Shown here: positions 8,397 to 17,349 of the stretch, piece after piece
How the letters are laid out: each line of letters begins with the position of its first letter
How positions within the stretch are numbered: the stretch's first letter is position 1
Assembly: GCF_011395035.1 (NCBI RefSeq)
Contig: NZ_CP024768.1
Span: forward strand, 3,571,865-3,635,864
Length of the DNA stretch: 64,000 bases
Direction of reading: 5' to 3'
From: Pantoea cypripedii
GTDB taxonomy: Bacteria > Pseudomonadota > Gammaproteobacteria > Enterobacterales > Enterobacteriaceae
The notes under the pieces: generated by a model
The model's database searches: none
What the model was told of the DNA's origin: nothing
The model's input: the letters and a program-made list of their open reading frames with translations, nothing else
Translations under genes and position numbers: made by a program

Positions 8397-9107
8397 ATGT
8401 TCGGACTCGATTTCTCCTGGCTGCTCGACCCCACGTACCAGCAATGGTTGCTACAGGGCGTGCTGCAAACGCTGGAACTGGCGGCGCTCTCTTCGGTGTT
8501 CGCCATTCTTATCGGCCTGCTGGGTGCTTTTGGCCTGACGTTCCGACTCGCGTGGCTGGATGCCAGTATCGAGTTGTTCGTCGAGCTGTTTCGCAATACG
8601 CCGCCGCTGCTGCAAATGTTGTTCTTCTACTTCACGCTCACGCAGATTGGCTTTACCAGCGAAGACCCGGTGACCGGTTTGCAGGTGCCGCTGATTAGCG
8701 CCTTTATGTCGGCCACCGTGTCGCTCAGCCTGTTCGGCGGCGCGCTGTGCATCGAAGCCTTTCGTTCCGGCTTCGATGCGGTGCCGAAAGCAACGCTGGA
8801 AGCGGCACGCTCCCTGGGTTACACGCGCTGGGGGTTATTCCGCCATGTGCAGATGCCGATTGCCGCCCGTATCTGCCTGCCGCCACTGACCAACGTGCTG
8901 ACCAATCTGTTCAAAACCACTTCTCAGGCGTCGGTGATCACCGTACCGGAGCTGATGTACGCCGCCGGACAGATCTACAACGACACCTTCCGCACGCTGG
9001 AAGTGATGCTGCTGATCCTGGTGATCTACGTGGTGCTGGTGAGCGCAGTGGTATGGCTGATTGGCTGGGTGCAGCGCGCGCTGGCCTATCCCGGTTATGG
9101 AGCCTGA
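8397..9107 (+). CDS. Amino acid ABC transporter permease 1
   Basis: A 236-residue inner-membrane permease of the HisM/HisQ type. The segment ELFRNTPPLLQMLFFYF and the EAA loop EAARSLGYTRWGLFRHVQMPIA are the hallmarks of polar amino acid permeases. Several hydrophobic helices are visible throughout. It begins 17 bases after the binding protein and is followed without a gap by a second permease, so the channel is probably a heterodimer. Confidence 0.9.
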   Translation: MFGLDFSWLLDPTYQQWLLQGVLQTLELAALSSVFAILIGLLGAFGLTFRLAWLDASIELFVELFRNTPPLLQMLFFYFTLTQIGFTSEDPVTGLQVPLISAFMSATVSLSLFGGALCIEAFRSGFDAVPKATLEAARSLGYTRWGLFRHVQMPIAARICLPPLTNVLTNLFKTTSQASVITVPELMYAAGQIYNDTFRTLEVMLLILVIYVVLVSAVVWLIGWVQRALAYPGYGA

Positions 9108-9110
9108 GTG

Positions 9111-9920
9111 ATGAGCGACATTCTCTATCTGAAACGCAAAAAACAAACGCGCCACGCCTTTCTGTTTATTGGCCTGCTGCTGCTGTTGTTCAGCATGGTC
9201 ACCGATCGGGGTGGCGAGTGGCACCAGGTGTGGGAAAGGCTGCCCCTGCTGCTCACCGGTTCGATGCACGGCTGGCCGCTGAACGGTGGCTTCATTCTTA
9301 ACATCTTTATTGGTATCGCCAGCATGGCAATTGCCACGGTGCTCGGGCTGTTTCTTGGTCTGCTGATGCTGGCAAAACGCCGCTGGCTCAGTATCCCGGC
9401 GCGCGCGGTGATGAACTTTCTGCGCAACGCCCCCTGGCTGGTGCTGCTGTTTTCCATGCTGTATCTGCTGCCGTATCGCGTGGAGTTGCTGGGTTTCCAG
9501 TTCACGTTGTCGCCGCTGTTCAAAGCAATTGTCGGCCTGAGCCTGCCCACTGCGGCTAACTTTGCCGAGGTGATCCGTGGTGCAGTGAACTCGGTGCACA
9601 GCGGCCAGTGGGAATCTGCCCGCTCACTCGGATACAGCCCGTGGCAGATCTATCGCATCGTCATTCTGCCGCAGGCGCTGCGCCGCATTATTCCCGGCTG
9701 GATGAACCTGTACGCGCTGCTGGCGATCTCCACCGCGCTGGCCACCGTCACCGGGGTGCAGGAAGTGGTGACGCTGCTGCGCACTACGCTGGCAACCGAA
9801 AGCGAAGGCTCGCTGGTTTATTTCTACGTCACCGTGCTGCTGATGTTCTTCTGTTATTGCTATCCGATTGCCCTGCTGGCGCGTCGGCTGGAAAACCATA
9901 CCAAAGGGGATGCCATATGA
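9111..9920 (+). CDS. Amino acid ABC transporter permease 2
   Basis: A 269-residue permease with NFLRNAPWLVLLFSMLYLLP and the EAA-type loop ESARSLGYSPWQIYRIVILPQALR. ATG 9111 is chosen because GGAG ends eight bases before it; a GTG three bases earlier is less well spaced. It has an extra N-terminal helix and a longer periplasmic part than its partner. The stop overlaps the start of the ATPase gene (ATGA). Confidence 0.9.
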   Translation: MSDILYLKRKKQTRHAFLFIGLLLLLFSMVTDRGGEWHQVWERLPLLLTGSMHGWPLNGGFILNIFIGIASMAIATVLGLFLGLLMLAKRRWLSIPARAVMNFLRNAPWLVLLFSMLYLLPYRVELLGFQFTLSPLFKAIVGLSLPTAANFAEVIRGAVNSVHSGQWESARSLGYSPWQIYRIVILPQALRRIIPGWMNLYALLAISTALATVTGVQEVVTLLRTTLATESEGSLVYFYVTVLLMFFCYCYPIALLARRLENHTKGDAI

Positions 9921-10666
9921 TCGATCGTACTCCGTCCCTGATCGAGCTGGACAATATTCACAAATCCTTCGGCAACACCGAAGTGCTGAAAGGCATCTCG
10001 CTGGAAGTCACCAAAGGCGAAGCGGTATGCATCATCGGGCCTTCCGGCTCGGGTAAATCCACCATTCTGCGTTGTATCAACGGCCTGCTGCCGATCGACG
10101 ACGGCTTTATCCGCGTCGGCAATCACCGCGTCCATGAGATCGAGAGCGAAAAAGCGATGCGTCCGCTGCGCCATCAGGTGGCGATGGTGTTTCAGCAGTA
10201 CAACCTGTTTCCGCATCGCACCGTGCTCGACAACGTGATGATGGCACCGATGCAGGTGCTGAAACATGAACGCGACGCGGTACACGAGCGGGCGCTGCGT
10301 CTGCTGAAAAAGGTACGGCTGGAAGGCAAAGAGGGACGCTACCCCGGCGAGCTTTCTGGTGGACAGCAGCAACGCGTCGCCATTGCCCGTGCGCTGGCGA
10401 TGCAGCCGGAAATCATCCTGTTTGATGAAGTCACCGCCGCGCTGGACCCGGAAACGGTGAAGGAAGTGCTGAACACCATTCGTGAACTGGTGGATGACGG
10501 CCTGACCTGCCTGCTGGTGACGCACGAGATGCGCTTCGCGCGTGAAGTGTCGCACCGGGTGTGCTTTACCGACAAAGGCAAAATTGTGGAGATGGCGCCC
10601 CCGGCGCAGCTCTTTGACGATCCGCAGGATGCGCGCACGCGCGAGTTCCTCGGCCAGGTGTTGTAA
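9917..10666 (+). CDS. Amino acid ABC transporter ATP-binding protein
   Basis: A 249-residue ATPase of the GlnQ/HisP group. Walker A is GPSGSGKST, the Q-loop is in MVFQQYNLFPH, the signature is LSGGQQQRVAIARALA, Walker B is IILFDEVTAALDPE, and the switch His is in LVTHEM. The start ATG 9917 overlaps the preceding permease stop. In Walker B the residues read DEVTAALD rather than the more common DEPTSALD; the catalytic Glu is intact. Confidence 0.93.
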   Translation: MIDRTPSLIELDNIHKSFGNTEVLKGISLEVTKGEAVCIIGPSGSGKSTILRCINGLLPIDDGFIRVGNHRVHEIESEKAMRPLRHQVAMVFQQYNLFPHRTVLDNVMMAPMQVLKHERDAVHERALRLLKKVRLEGKEGRYPGELSGGQQQRVAIARALAMQPEIILFDEVTAALDPETVKEVLNTIRELVDDGLTCLLVTHEMRFAREVSHRVCFTDKGKIVEMAPPAQLFDDPQDARTREFLGQVL

Positions 10667-10683
10667 CGGAGTTGAGAGACATC

Positions 10684-11994
10684 ATGTCTGATCAGGCAAT
10701 TTTTACTGAAGATTTCAAAACCACCCCCTACTGGTGGGAAGCCGCGCCGCCGGAAACCTGTCGCGATCCGTTACCGGCTGAAACCGAGGTGGTGATTGTC
10801 GGCTCCGGTTTTGCCGGACTTAACGCCGCGATTGAGCTGGCACGCCACGGCAAAAACGTGGTGGTACTGGAGGCAAACGAGCTGGGCAGCGGCGGCAGCA
10901 CTCGCACCGGCGGCATGATCAGCAGCGGCCAGAAGCTGGTGGTCGGCGGCGCAATTAAAGGTATCGCCCCGGAACTGTTCCAGCGCATGATTGCCGACTC
11001 CATCGCCTCCTTTGCCTTTATTCAGGATCTGGTACGTGAGGAGCAACTGGACGCGGATCTGTTTATCGGCGGGCGCTATTTTGGCGCGCATACCCAGAAG
11101 CAGCTGGCTGGTTTATATCAGATGGGCGATATCCTGCACCGGGTCACGGGCGTTACGGTGCATAAGATTGATCGCGCCACCCAGGCTCCGATCATCGGCT
11201 CCGATTTTTATCACGGCGGCATCCTGGTGGATGAATACGGCGGCGTACATCCGGGCAAATACAACCGCGCGCTGCGCGACCTGGCACGTAAATTTGGTGC
11301 GCAGCTGTTCTCCCATGCACGCGTTACCGGGGTGGAAAACGAAGGTGGCAGCAAGGTGGTCTATACCGAACGCGGCACGCTGCGCGCACGCCAGGTCATC
11401 TTCCTCACCAACGGTTACACCGACGTCCAGGCGTCCCCTGGCCTGGCAAAACGCATTGTCCCGGTGAAAAGCTACCAGATCGCCACAGAACCGCTTCCAC
11501 CTGAACTGATGGCGAAACTGATCCCCGGCGGCCGCATGATCACCGACAGCCGTCGCGATCTGATCTATACCCGCCCGTCTCCCGATGGCACACGTCTGCT
11601 GTTTGGATCGCGCCCCGGCATTATGGATTGCGATGATAAAACCGCGGCGATCCGTATTCGCCAGCGGATGCTGGCGATCTGGCCGGAGCTGGCCCCGTAT
11701 CGAATCAGCCATGCGTGGAGCGGCTATGTCGGCATGACATGGGATAAAACCGCCTATGCCGGAGAGATGGATAATGCGCGTTTTGCTGTGGGCTGCAATG
11801 GCAACGGTGTCGCGCTGATGAGCTGGCTTGGTTATCGCGCGGCGCAGAAGCTGCTCGGCACCGAAGCGCGCCCACTCTCATTTGAACGCAATACCTTTAA
11901 ACCGATCCCGTTGTACGGCGGCAAACCGTGGTTTTTACCGCTGGTGACCGGCTGGTATCGTTTCCGCGATGCGGTGGATAAGGCACGCGATTGA
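10684..11994 (+). CDS. FAD-dependent oxidoreductase (amine/amino acid oxidase type)
   Basis: A 436-residue flavoprotein of the DAO superfamily resembling gamma-glutamylputrescine oxidase. The FAD motif VVIVGSGFAGLNAAIELARHG is near residue 35, followed by VVLEANELGSGGSTRTGGM. WSGYVGMTWD and the C-terminal GCNGNGVALMSWLG complete the FAD site. ATG 10684 is chosen over an upstream TTG. It is the last gene of the ABC importer operon, 17 bases past the ATPase, so it probably oxidises the imported compound. A second DAO-type enzyme sits at 4402-5730. Confidence 0.87.
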   Translation: MSDQAIFTEDFKTTPYWWEAAPPETCRDPLPAETEVVIVGSGFAGLNAAIELARHGKNVVVLEANELGSGGSTRTGGMISSGQKLVVGGAIKGIAPELFQRMIADSIASFAFIQDLVREEQLDADLFIGGRYFGAHTQKQLAGLYQMGDILHRVTGVTVHKIDRATQAPIIGSDFYHGGILVDEYGGVHPGKYNRALRDLARKFGAQLFSHARVTGVENEGGSKVVYTERGTLRARQVIFLTNGYTDVQASPGLAKRIVPVKSYQIATEPLPPELMAKLIPGGRMITDSRRDLIYTRPSPDGTRLLFGSRPGIMDCDDKTAAIRIRQRMLAIWPELAPYRISHAWSGYVGMTWDKTAYAGEMDNARFAVGCNGNGVALMSWLGYRAAQKLLGTEARPLSFERNTFKPIPLYGGKPWFLPLVTGWYRFRDAVDKARD

Positions 11995-12005
11995 TGTGAT
12001 ATCCG

Positions 12006-12027
12006 CTAGCGGCACGATTTATCGTGC
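12006..12027 (+). repeat. Family A hairpin (single, diverged)
   Basis: One copy with core GGCACGATTTATCGTGC; relative to the commonest form both arms carry matched changes (G to A on one side, C to T on the other), so pairing is kept. The flank is CTAGCG in place of GTAGCG. It lies between the convergent FAD oxidoreductase and the Rpn fragment. Confidence 0.7.
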
Positions 12028-12083
12028 GGGCGTTTCTATCCGGCACAACGCACGGAGCAGCGCTGCGACCGTGCCGCTCGCTA

Positions 12084-12365
12084 TCAGGAACGCAGTTGTT
12101 GTAACTCGCCTGCGCTGAGGCCTGTAAGCTCGATAATGGTTTCCAGGTCCAGCTTTTTCGCCAGCATACGGCGCGCCATTTCCTGCATTAATATCTGGCG
12201 TTCTTCCTGCCGCCCTTCTTGCCGACCTTGCTGCCGCCACTGTTGTTCAACAGTCATAATCTTCTCCTTTAGTTGAGGTTTGGTTTGAATCAGTATCTCA
12301 ACGAGTTTTTCCCGGTCATCCGTATCTCCATGCTGCATCAGATAGAAGTGTCCGGACGCTAACAC
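12084..12365 (-). pseudogene. Rpn family recombination-promoting nuclease/putative transposase, C-terminal fragment
   Basis: A 93-residue frame that matches only the C-terminal end of Rpn (YhgA-like) proteins, which are normally about 300 residues with an N-terminal PD-(D/E)xK nuclease domain. The visible part has the QHGDTDDREKLVEIL segment, the Gln/Arg/Glu-rich helix QQGRQEGRQEERQ and the terminal ETIIELTGLSAGELQQL. The nuclease domain is missing and the upstream 250 bases do not restore it in any frame I could read. I take it as a remnant, probably not functional. Confidence 0.7.
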
Positions 12366-12619
12366 CTGAAATAACCATATGAAATATAATGAATAAAAAT
12401 ATCACAGAGATATAAGGGAATCAGGACTGGTTCAGGGAATATTCAGGCACGTTGGCGTGCACAAATCGTACATTTTTGCGCTTCACTTCTTCAATTCATC
12501 ATCGTTAGCTGATGTTCAGGGTGGTATCGATGAATGAAATACACTTGATTTGGTTCACTAGTCGCATTCTGATTTGGGGAGTACCATGACTCCAATTTCC
12601 TCAACCAGCCGGAGGCTGC
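12366..12619. other. Intergenic region between the Rpn remnant and acuI
   Basis: About 250 AT-rich bases with no supported gene. It must contain the acuI promoter. A GGAGG at 12611-12615 provides the acuI ribosome binding site. Confidence 0.4.
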
Positions 12620-13603
12620 ATGTTCAAGGCACTGGTCATTGATAATGACGAACAGGGATATCGTACATCCCTGAAAGATCTGGAAGAAAAACAACTACCC
12701 GATCAGGATGTCACCCTCGCAGTTAGCTACTCCACCCTTAATTACAAAGACGCACTTGCCATCTGCAACAAAGGCCCGATCGTGCGTCAATTCCCGATGG
12801 TGCCCGGTATCGATTTTGTTGGTCGCGTGATCAACAGTCGCCACCCGCAATGGCAGCAGGATGATGTGGCGCTGCTGACCGGCTGGGGCGTGGGCGAGAA
12901 ATACTGGGGTGGCCTGGCACAGAAAGCCAGCGTCTCCGGTGACTGGCTGGTGAAAGTCCCTGCCGCGCTGACTCCACTGCAAACCATGGCAATTGGTACG
13001 GCGGGCTTCACTGCCATGCTGTGCGTGATGGCGCTGGAAAAACAGGGCATCACGCCACAGCACGGCCCGGTGCTGGTGACCGGTGCCAGTGGTGGCGTCG
13101 GTAGCTTTAGTGTCAGCCTGCTGGCACGTCTCGGCTATGAAGTTGTGGCCTCTAGTGGCCGATCCAGCGACAGCGACTATCTGATCAATACCCTTGGTGC
13201 TGCTTCCGTGATCGATCGCAGCGAGCTGAGCCAACCAGGCAAACCGCTGGCGAAAGAGCGCTGGGCCGCCGCCATTGATAGCGTGGGTAGCCATACCCTG
13301 AGCAACGTGCTGGCTGGCATGAAACGGGATGGCGTGGTCGCCGCCTGCGGCATGGCACAGGGGCTGGATCTGCCTGCCAGCGTCGCTCCCTTTATTTTAC
13401 GCGGTGTGATTCTGGCTGGTGTGGATAGCGTGATGTGCCCGCAACCGCTGCGTCAGCAGGCGTGGCAGCGCCTGGCTGAAGGGGTGGAGGCGAATCAGCT
13501 GGAAAAACTGACCCGCGTGATCCCGCTGAGTGAAGCGCGTGAAGGGGCGGAACAGTTGCTGGCAGGGAAAGTGCGCGGTCGATTGATTGTTGATTGTCGG
13601 TAA
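12620..13603 (+). CDS. acuI: Acrylyl-CoA reductase (NADPH) AcuI/YhdH
   Basis: A 327-residue zinc-independent medium-chain reductase that reduces toxic acryloyl-CoA to propionyl-CoA. The N-terminus MFKALVIDNDEQGYRTSL, the segment YSTLNYKDALAICNKGPIVR and PMVPGIDFVGRV are typical of YhdH/AcuI. The NADPH-binding motif is VTGASGGVGSFSVSLLARLGY near residue 152. CGMAQG and FILRGVILAGVDS follow as in the family. Length equals the E. coli protein (324). It stands alone between the Rpn remnant and the convergent heme operon. Confidence 0.92.
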   Translation: MFKALVIDNDEQGYRTSLKDLEEKQLPDQDVTLAVSYSTLNYKDALAICNKGPIVRQFPMVPGIDFVGRVINSRHPQWQQDDVALLTGWGVGEKYWGGLAQKASVSGDWLVKVPAALTPLQTMAIGTAGFTAMLCVMALEKQGITPQHGPVLVTGASGGVGSFSVSLLARLGYEVVASSGRSSDSDYLINTLGAASVIDRSELSQPGKPLAKERWAAAIDSVGSHTLSNVLAGMKRDGVVAACGMAQGLDLPASVAPFILRGVILAGVDSVMCPQPLRQQAWQRLAEGVEANQLEKLTRVIPLSEAREGAEQLLAGKVRGRLIVDCR

Positions 13604-13608
13604 TCACC

Positions 13609-13668
13609 GGTGCGCATCAATGCGCACCCTACAAAGCGGAATCTGTAGGGTCGCCATTTATGGCGACC
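13609..13668. repeat. Family B hairpin pair
   Basis: Two hairpins of the second repeat family, 13609-13632 and 13645-13668, face each other with CCCTAC and GTAGGG. The stems are GGTGCGCAT/ATGCGCACC and GGTCGCCAT/ATGGCGACC. The pair fills the gap between the convergent acuI and hmuV and probably ends both transcripts. Confidence 0.85.
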
Positions 13669-13681
13669 TCTTTATCTGCAA

Positions 13682-14461
13682 TCAGGCCCGCAGTTGAATT
13701 TGCGGCCTGCCCTGCTCCGCCTGATGCACCACATCCAGATCAGCCTGATACCAGCGCGTCAGCGTCTGCTCGGTCATCACCTCATGCGGTGCTCCCTCGG
13801 CTACCAGTTTTCCCTGATGTAACAACAGAATGCGATCCGACCACAGCGACGCCAGATTCAGATCGTGCAACACGGTGCACACGCTGAAGCGGCCATTACG
13901 CGTTAAGCGATGCAGCAAACGCAGGCTGTGCTGCTGCCAGAACAGATCCAGTGCCGAAGTCGGCTCATCCAGAAACAACCAGCCACGCGGACCATCTTCA
14001 TGCCACAGTTGCGCCAGGACGCGCGCCAGCTGGACGCGCTGCTGTTCACCGCCCGACAGCGAACGATAATCACGCCGCGCCAGTTCCAGGCTGCCGGTAA
14101 TATGCATCACCTCTTCAATCACCGCTTTCCCGCCCGCCGTGGGCCAGGGCGCACGCCCCATTGCCACCACCTCTTCCGCTGGCATGGGAAAGGTCAGGGT
14201 ATTTTGCTGACGCATCACTGCACGGCGCTGCGCCAGCGGTTCACGCGGCCATTCCGCCAGCGGATGTTGTCCCAGCCAGCATTCACCGGCATCCGGGGTG
14301 AGAAAACCGGTCAGCAGGCGCAACAGCGTTGATTTACCGGCACCGTTCGGACCGATCAACGCCACCATCTCGCCCGGTTCCAGCGTGACGGAGACGTTAT
14401 CAATCAACGCCCGAGTACCGTGGCTAAACCGCAGACCTCGCGCCTGCATACGATCACTCAT
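13682..14461 (-). CDS. hmuV: Heme ABC transporter ATP-binding protein
   Basis: A 259-residue ATPase that powers heme import across the inner membrane. Walker A is GPNGAGKST, the signature is LSGGEQQRVQLARVLAQL, Walker B is WLFLDEPTSALD, and the switch His is in VLHDLNLA. The acidic insert LWHEDGPRG between signature and Walker B is typical of HmuV. Its start overlaps the end of hmuU by eight bases. It is the last gene of the hmuRSTUV operon. Confidence 0.95.
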   Translation of the reverse strand: MSDRMQARGLRFSHGTRALIDNVSVTLEPGEMVALIGPNGAGKSTLLRLLTGFLTPDAGECWLGQHPLAEWPREPLAQRRAVMRQQNTLTFPMPAEEVVAMGRAPWPTAGGKAVIEEVMHITGSLELARRDYRSLSGGEQQRVQLARVLAQLWHEDGPRGWLFLDEPTSALDLFWQQHSLRLLHRLTRNGRFSVCTVLHDLNLASLWSDRILLLHQGKLVAEGAPHEVMTEQTLTRWYQADLDVVHQAEQGRPQIQLRA

Positions 14462-15455
14462 CTATCCCCCTTTGCTGGCGCAGAATCAGCCAGAGAAACC
14501 ACGGGCCGCCAAGCAGGCTGGTCAGCAAACCTACCGGCATTTCCGCCGGGATCACCACGGTGCGCGCCAGCGTGTCCGCCAGCAGCAGCAGGATCGCCCC
14601 TGCCAGTGCCGATCCCGGCAACATCCAGCGATGATCGCTGCCGAGACAGAAGCGCATCACATGCGGCACCACCAGCCCGACAAAACCAATAATGCCACTG
14701 ACCGACACCGCCGTGCCGACCAGCAAGGCGCTCAGCACCAGCAACTGCCGCTGGGTCCGCTTCACATCAATCCCCATGTAATGCGCATCTTCCTCACCGA
14801 GTTGCAGCAGGTTGAGGCGACGCGCCCGGGTCTGAATGGCGATCAGCGCAGGCAGGATCAGCACGGCACATACCGCCAGGCTCGGCCATTGCGCCGAACT
14901 CAGGCTGCCCATGCCCCATAATGCCAGCTGACGCAGCTGTTGATCGTTGCTGATCCATGACAGCACCCCCACCGCCGCGCCGCACAGCGCATTGATGGCA
15001 ATCCCCACCAGCAGCAGCCGCGACAGGTTCCCCATCGCCATCCGACTGAAGCTAAAAATAAGTGCAGTCACCACCAGACTACCGATAAAGGCGGCCAGCA
15101 TCGGCAGCCATAACGCGAGGATCGGCGGCAACGCCACCGGCACGATGATCGCCAGCGCCACCGCCAGACCGGCCCCGCTGCTGATACCCAGCAGACCCGG
15201 ATCGGCCAGTGGGTTGCGGAACAGCCCCTGCATCACCGCACCGGAGACCGCCAGCGCCATCCCCAGCAGCACCGCCAGCAACACGCGTGGCAGACGGATA
15301 TTCAGCCAGATCTGCCACACCATATCGCTAAGGGGCGCGTGCCACAGTGTGCGCATCGACAGCGGCATCGCACCAAAATTGGCCGCCATCAGCATGCAAA
15401 CCAGCATGCTGACCGCCATCAGGCACAGCCAGCGCAGCATCGCCACGCTAGTCAT
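14454..15455 (-). CDS. hmuU: Heme ABC transporter permease
   Basis: A 333-residue FecCD/BtuC-type permease with about ten hydrophobic helices. Motifs GLFRNPLADPGLLGISSGAGLAVA and GIIGFVGLVVPHVMR are diagnostic of the family, as is LGGPWFLWLI near the end. The start ATG 15455 (MTSVAMLRWL) overlaps the hmuT stop by eight bases; the frame runs further upstream inside hmuT but that extension is not credible. Confidence 0.95.
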   Translation of the reverse strand: MTSVAMLRWLCLMAVSMLVCMLMAANFGAMPLSMRTLWHAPLSDMVWQIWLNIRLPRVLLAVLLGMALAVSGAVMQGLFRNPLADPGLLGISSGAGLAVALAIIVPVALPPILALWLPMLAAFIGSLVVTALIFSFSRMAMGNLSRLLLVGIAINALCGAAVGVLSWISNDQQLRQLALWGMGSLSSAQWPSLAVCAVLILPALIAIQTRARRLNLLQLGEEDAHYMGIDVKRTQRQLLVLSALLVGTAVSVSGIIGFVGLVVPHVMRFCLGSDHRWMLPGSALAGAILLLLADTLARTVVIPAEMPVGLLTSLLGGPWFLWLILRQQRGIDE

Positions 15456-16272
15456 GTTTCGCCGCTTCAGCCGCACGGCGCAGTTTGACGATGGCATCCG
15501 GCGTGTCGAGACCAAAGCTCAACAGCGCCATCTCATCCACCACCAGCAACGCGTGATGCTGACCAGCAGGCGTCAGTGCCAGGCCAGGCAGTGACCACAC
15601 CTTCTCTTCACCGCCGAGGGTGCGCAAACCATCCTGCCCTACCACCACCAGATCCGGCGCGGCAGCCACCACGCCTTCCTGCGATAGCGGCTGATAATGC
15701 GGCACCGCCCCCATGGCATTCACCAGACCAGCACTGCGAATGGCACCATCAGCGCCGGTTTGCGCACCCGCCGCAAGAGTGTTCATGCCGCTGTGCGCCA
15801 TGATAAACAGCACCTTCACCGGCAGTGGCTGGCTCGGCAACTGCGCCAGTTGTTTCTGCACTTTTTCCGTCAGCGCTTTGGCTTCCGTCTCACGATGCAG
15901 GGCCTTACCAATAGTGGCGATCTTCTCCGGGATAGCGTCGAGACTGTTTTTTCCGGTGACTTCCACCACTTTCACCCCCGCCTGCTCCACCTGTTGCAGT
16001 ACCAGTGAGGGTTTCGCCAGTTCGCTACTCAGGACCAGCGTCGGTTTCAGCGCCAGAATGCCCTCGGCATTGAGCTGACGCATATAACCAATGTTTGGCA
16101 ACTTATTCGCCTGAGCCGGTTGCTGGCTGGTGCTATCACGCGCCACCAGATTCTGCTGAGCATCCAGCGCATAGACGATTTGCGTGACGTCACCGCCAAT
16201 AGACACCACGCGTTCTGCCGCCAGTGCCGGCAAGGCCATCGCGGTCAACAGCAACAGGGTCAGACGTTTCAT
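15448..16272 (-). CDS. hmuT: Heme ABC transporter periplasmic binding protein
   Basis: A 274-residue periplasmic heme-binding protein of the FecB/BtuF fold. A signal peptide MKRLTLLLLTAMALPALAA is followed by ERVVSIGGDVTQIVYALDAQQNLVARDSTS, the usual start of HmuT. Tyr and His ligands are expected; GYMRQLNAEGILALKP is conserved. The ATG overlaps the hmuS stop (ATGA) and its stop overlaps the hmuU start, so the three are translationally coupled. Confidence 0.94.
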   Translation of the reverse strand: MKRLTLLLLTAMALPALAAERVVSIGGDVTQIVYALDAQQNLVARDSTSQQPAQANKLPNIGYMRQLNAEGILALKPTLVLSSELAKPSLVLQQVEQAGVKVVEVTGKNSLDAIPEKIATIGKALHRETEAKALTEKVQKQLAQLPSQPLPVKVLFIMAHSGMNTLAAGAQTGADGAIRSAGLVNAMGAVPHYQPLSQEGVVAAAPDLVVVGQDGLRTLGGEEKVWSLPGLALTPAGQHHALLVVDEMALLSFGLDTPDAIVKLRRAAEAAKHD

Positions 16273-17297
16273 GCGGCCGCTCCTGGAGTCGTCAGCAACG
16301 CCAGTTGTTCACGCCAGCGCGCTTGCTCCGGCGTACCTTCGCTGCGCTGTCCATAAAGCTGGGCAATCTGCGTGCCGTCAGCGGCGAACAGCTCCAGACT
16401 GGTGACAAAGCCATCACCGCTCTGCTTACGCGTCACCCAGCTTTCGCTGATGTGATCCGCCATCAGATGCAGCGTGAAGCTGGGATTGAAGATATTGATC
16501 CAGTTATCCATCGGCATCAGTTTTTCCACCGCACCGGTAAATATCTGGGTACAGCCACGGTTGCCGATAAAAATCATGATTTCGTTGCCGTCCTGCTGCG
16601 CCTGATTCAGCAGCTGCGCCAGCGAATCATTGCTGACCTGCCAGGCGAGATCGTCAGCCACAGCGCGAAACGCCTGCTGACGGGAAATATTGTGGCGCTT
16701 CAGCAGACCGAAGAACTGATGCACATCGGTCATGGCGCGCCATTCGGCTTCTACCGTCGCAGCGTCGAGGGTTGCGCTGTGCTGCGGGCCGCTAGCCGGG
16801 GTCAGTTCCAGCGGCGTGGCATCGGTGGTGAACTGCGCAATCAGCGCATCCCAGGCCGCGATGTCGGTGTTTTCCGTGGTGTAGATTTTCAGTACCGCGT
16901 CGCCGTGGCGATCAAAAATCTGGATGCTTTGACGTTCACCGCGTGCGGTCATCTCACGCAGGAAGAATGCGCTGTGCCACTGTTGCGGGAACAGACGCTG
17001 ATCCAGCGCACGTGGGTTGAGAATCAGCCCGGCGTGTTCGCCAAGGTGCAGATTTTCATATTTACCCACCTGCTCATGCACCGCGTATTCGTTACGGGTG
17101 ATGCTTTTGGTTTCCCCTACCGCTGAAAGTCGCGTCAGCAGAGCCGGGAAATCGGTTTTCAACGCCTGAGCATCGTGGCCGACGCGCGCTTCACACAGCT
17201 GCGCTTCGCCAATGCCCATCAGTGCGGCCAGATCGCGGGCGTATTTTTTTGGATGTTCGCCTTTCAGGGCCAGATAGTGTTCGTAACCTTGGTTCAT
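16269..17297 (-). CDS. hmuS: Hemin-degrading/heme trafficking factor HmuS
   Basis: A 342-residue cytoplasmic protein of the HemS/HmuS/ChuS family, which binds imported heme and in some members degrades it. It consists of two related halves of about 160 residues each. I read ARDLAALMGIGEAQL, TRNEYAVHEQVGKYENLHLGEHAGLILNP and IFIGNRGCTQIFTG, typical of the family. ATG 17297 (MNQGYEHYLA) has GGAGC eight bases upstream; the longer frame overlaps the upstream hairpin and is rejected. Confidence 0.94.
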   Translation of the reverse strand: MNQGYEHYLALKGEHPKKYARDLAALMGIGEAQLCEARVGHDAQALKTDFPALLTRLSAVGETKSITRNEYAVHEQVGKYENLHLGEHAGLILNPRALDQRLFPQQWHSAFFLREMTARGERQSIQIFDRHGDAVLKIYTTENTDIAAWDALIAQFTTDATPLELTPASGPQHSATLDAATVEAEWRAMTDVHQFFGLLKRHNISRQQAFRAVADDLAWQVSNDSLAQLLNQAQQDGNEIMIFIGNRGCTQIFTGAVEKLMPMDNWINIFNPSFTLHLMADHISESWVTRKQSGDGFVTSLELFAADGTQIAQLYGQRSEGTPEQARWREQLALLTTPGAAA

Positions 17298-17318
17298 TGC
17301 GCTTGCTCCCATGAAAAT

Positions 17319-17338
17319 GCCCTGCGTCACCGCAGGGC
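17319..17338 (-). terminator. Intercistronic hairpin between hmuR and hmuS
   Basis: A perfect 8-bp stem GCCCTGCG/CGCAGGGC with a four-base loop is followed on the minus strand by ATTTTC. It lies in the 52-base gap between hmuR and hmuS. This looks like a weak terminator or an RNA processing stop that would let the outer-membrane receptor be made in excess over the transporter. Confidence 0.6.
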
Positions 17339-17349
17339 GAAGTTGTTTA

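Noticed and set aside
16224..17126. A 300-codon open frame on the plus strand
   Set aside because: It is antisense to hmuT and hmuS and shows no protein family signature.
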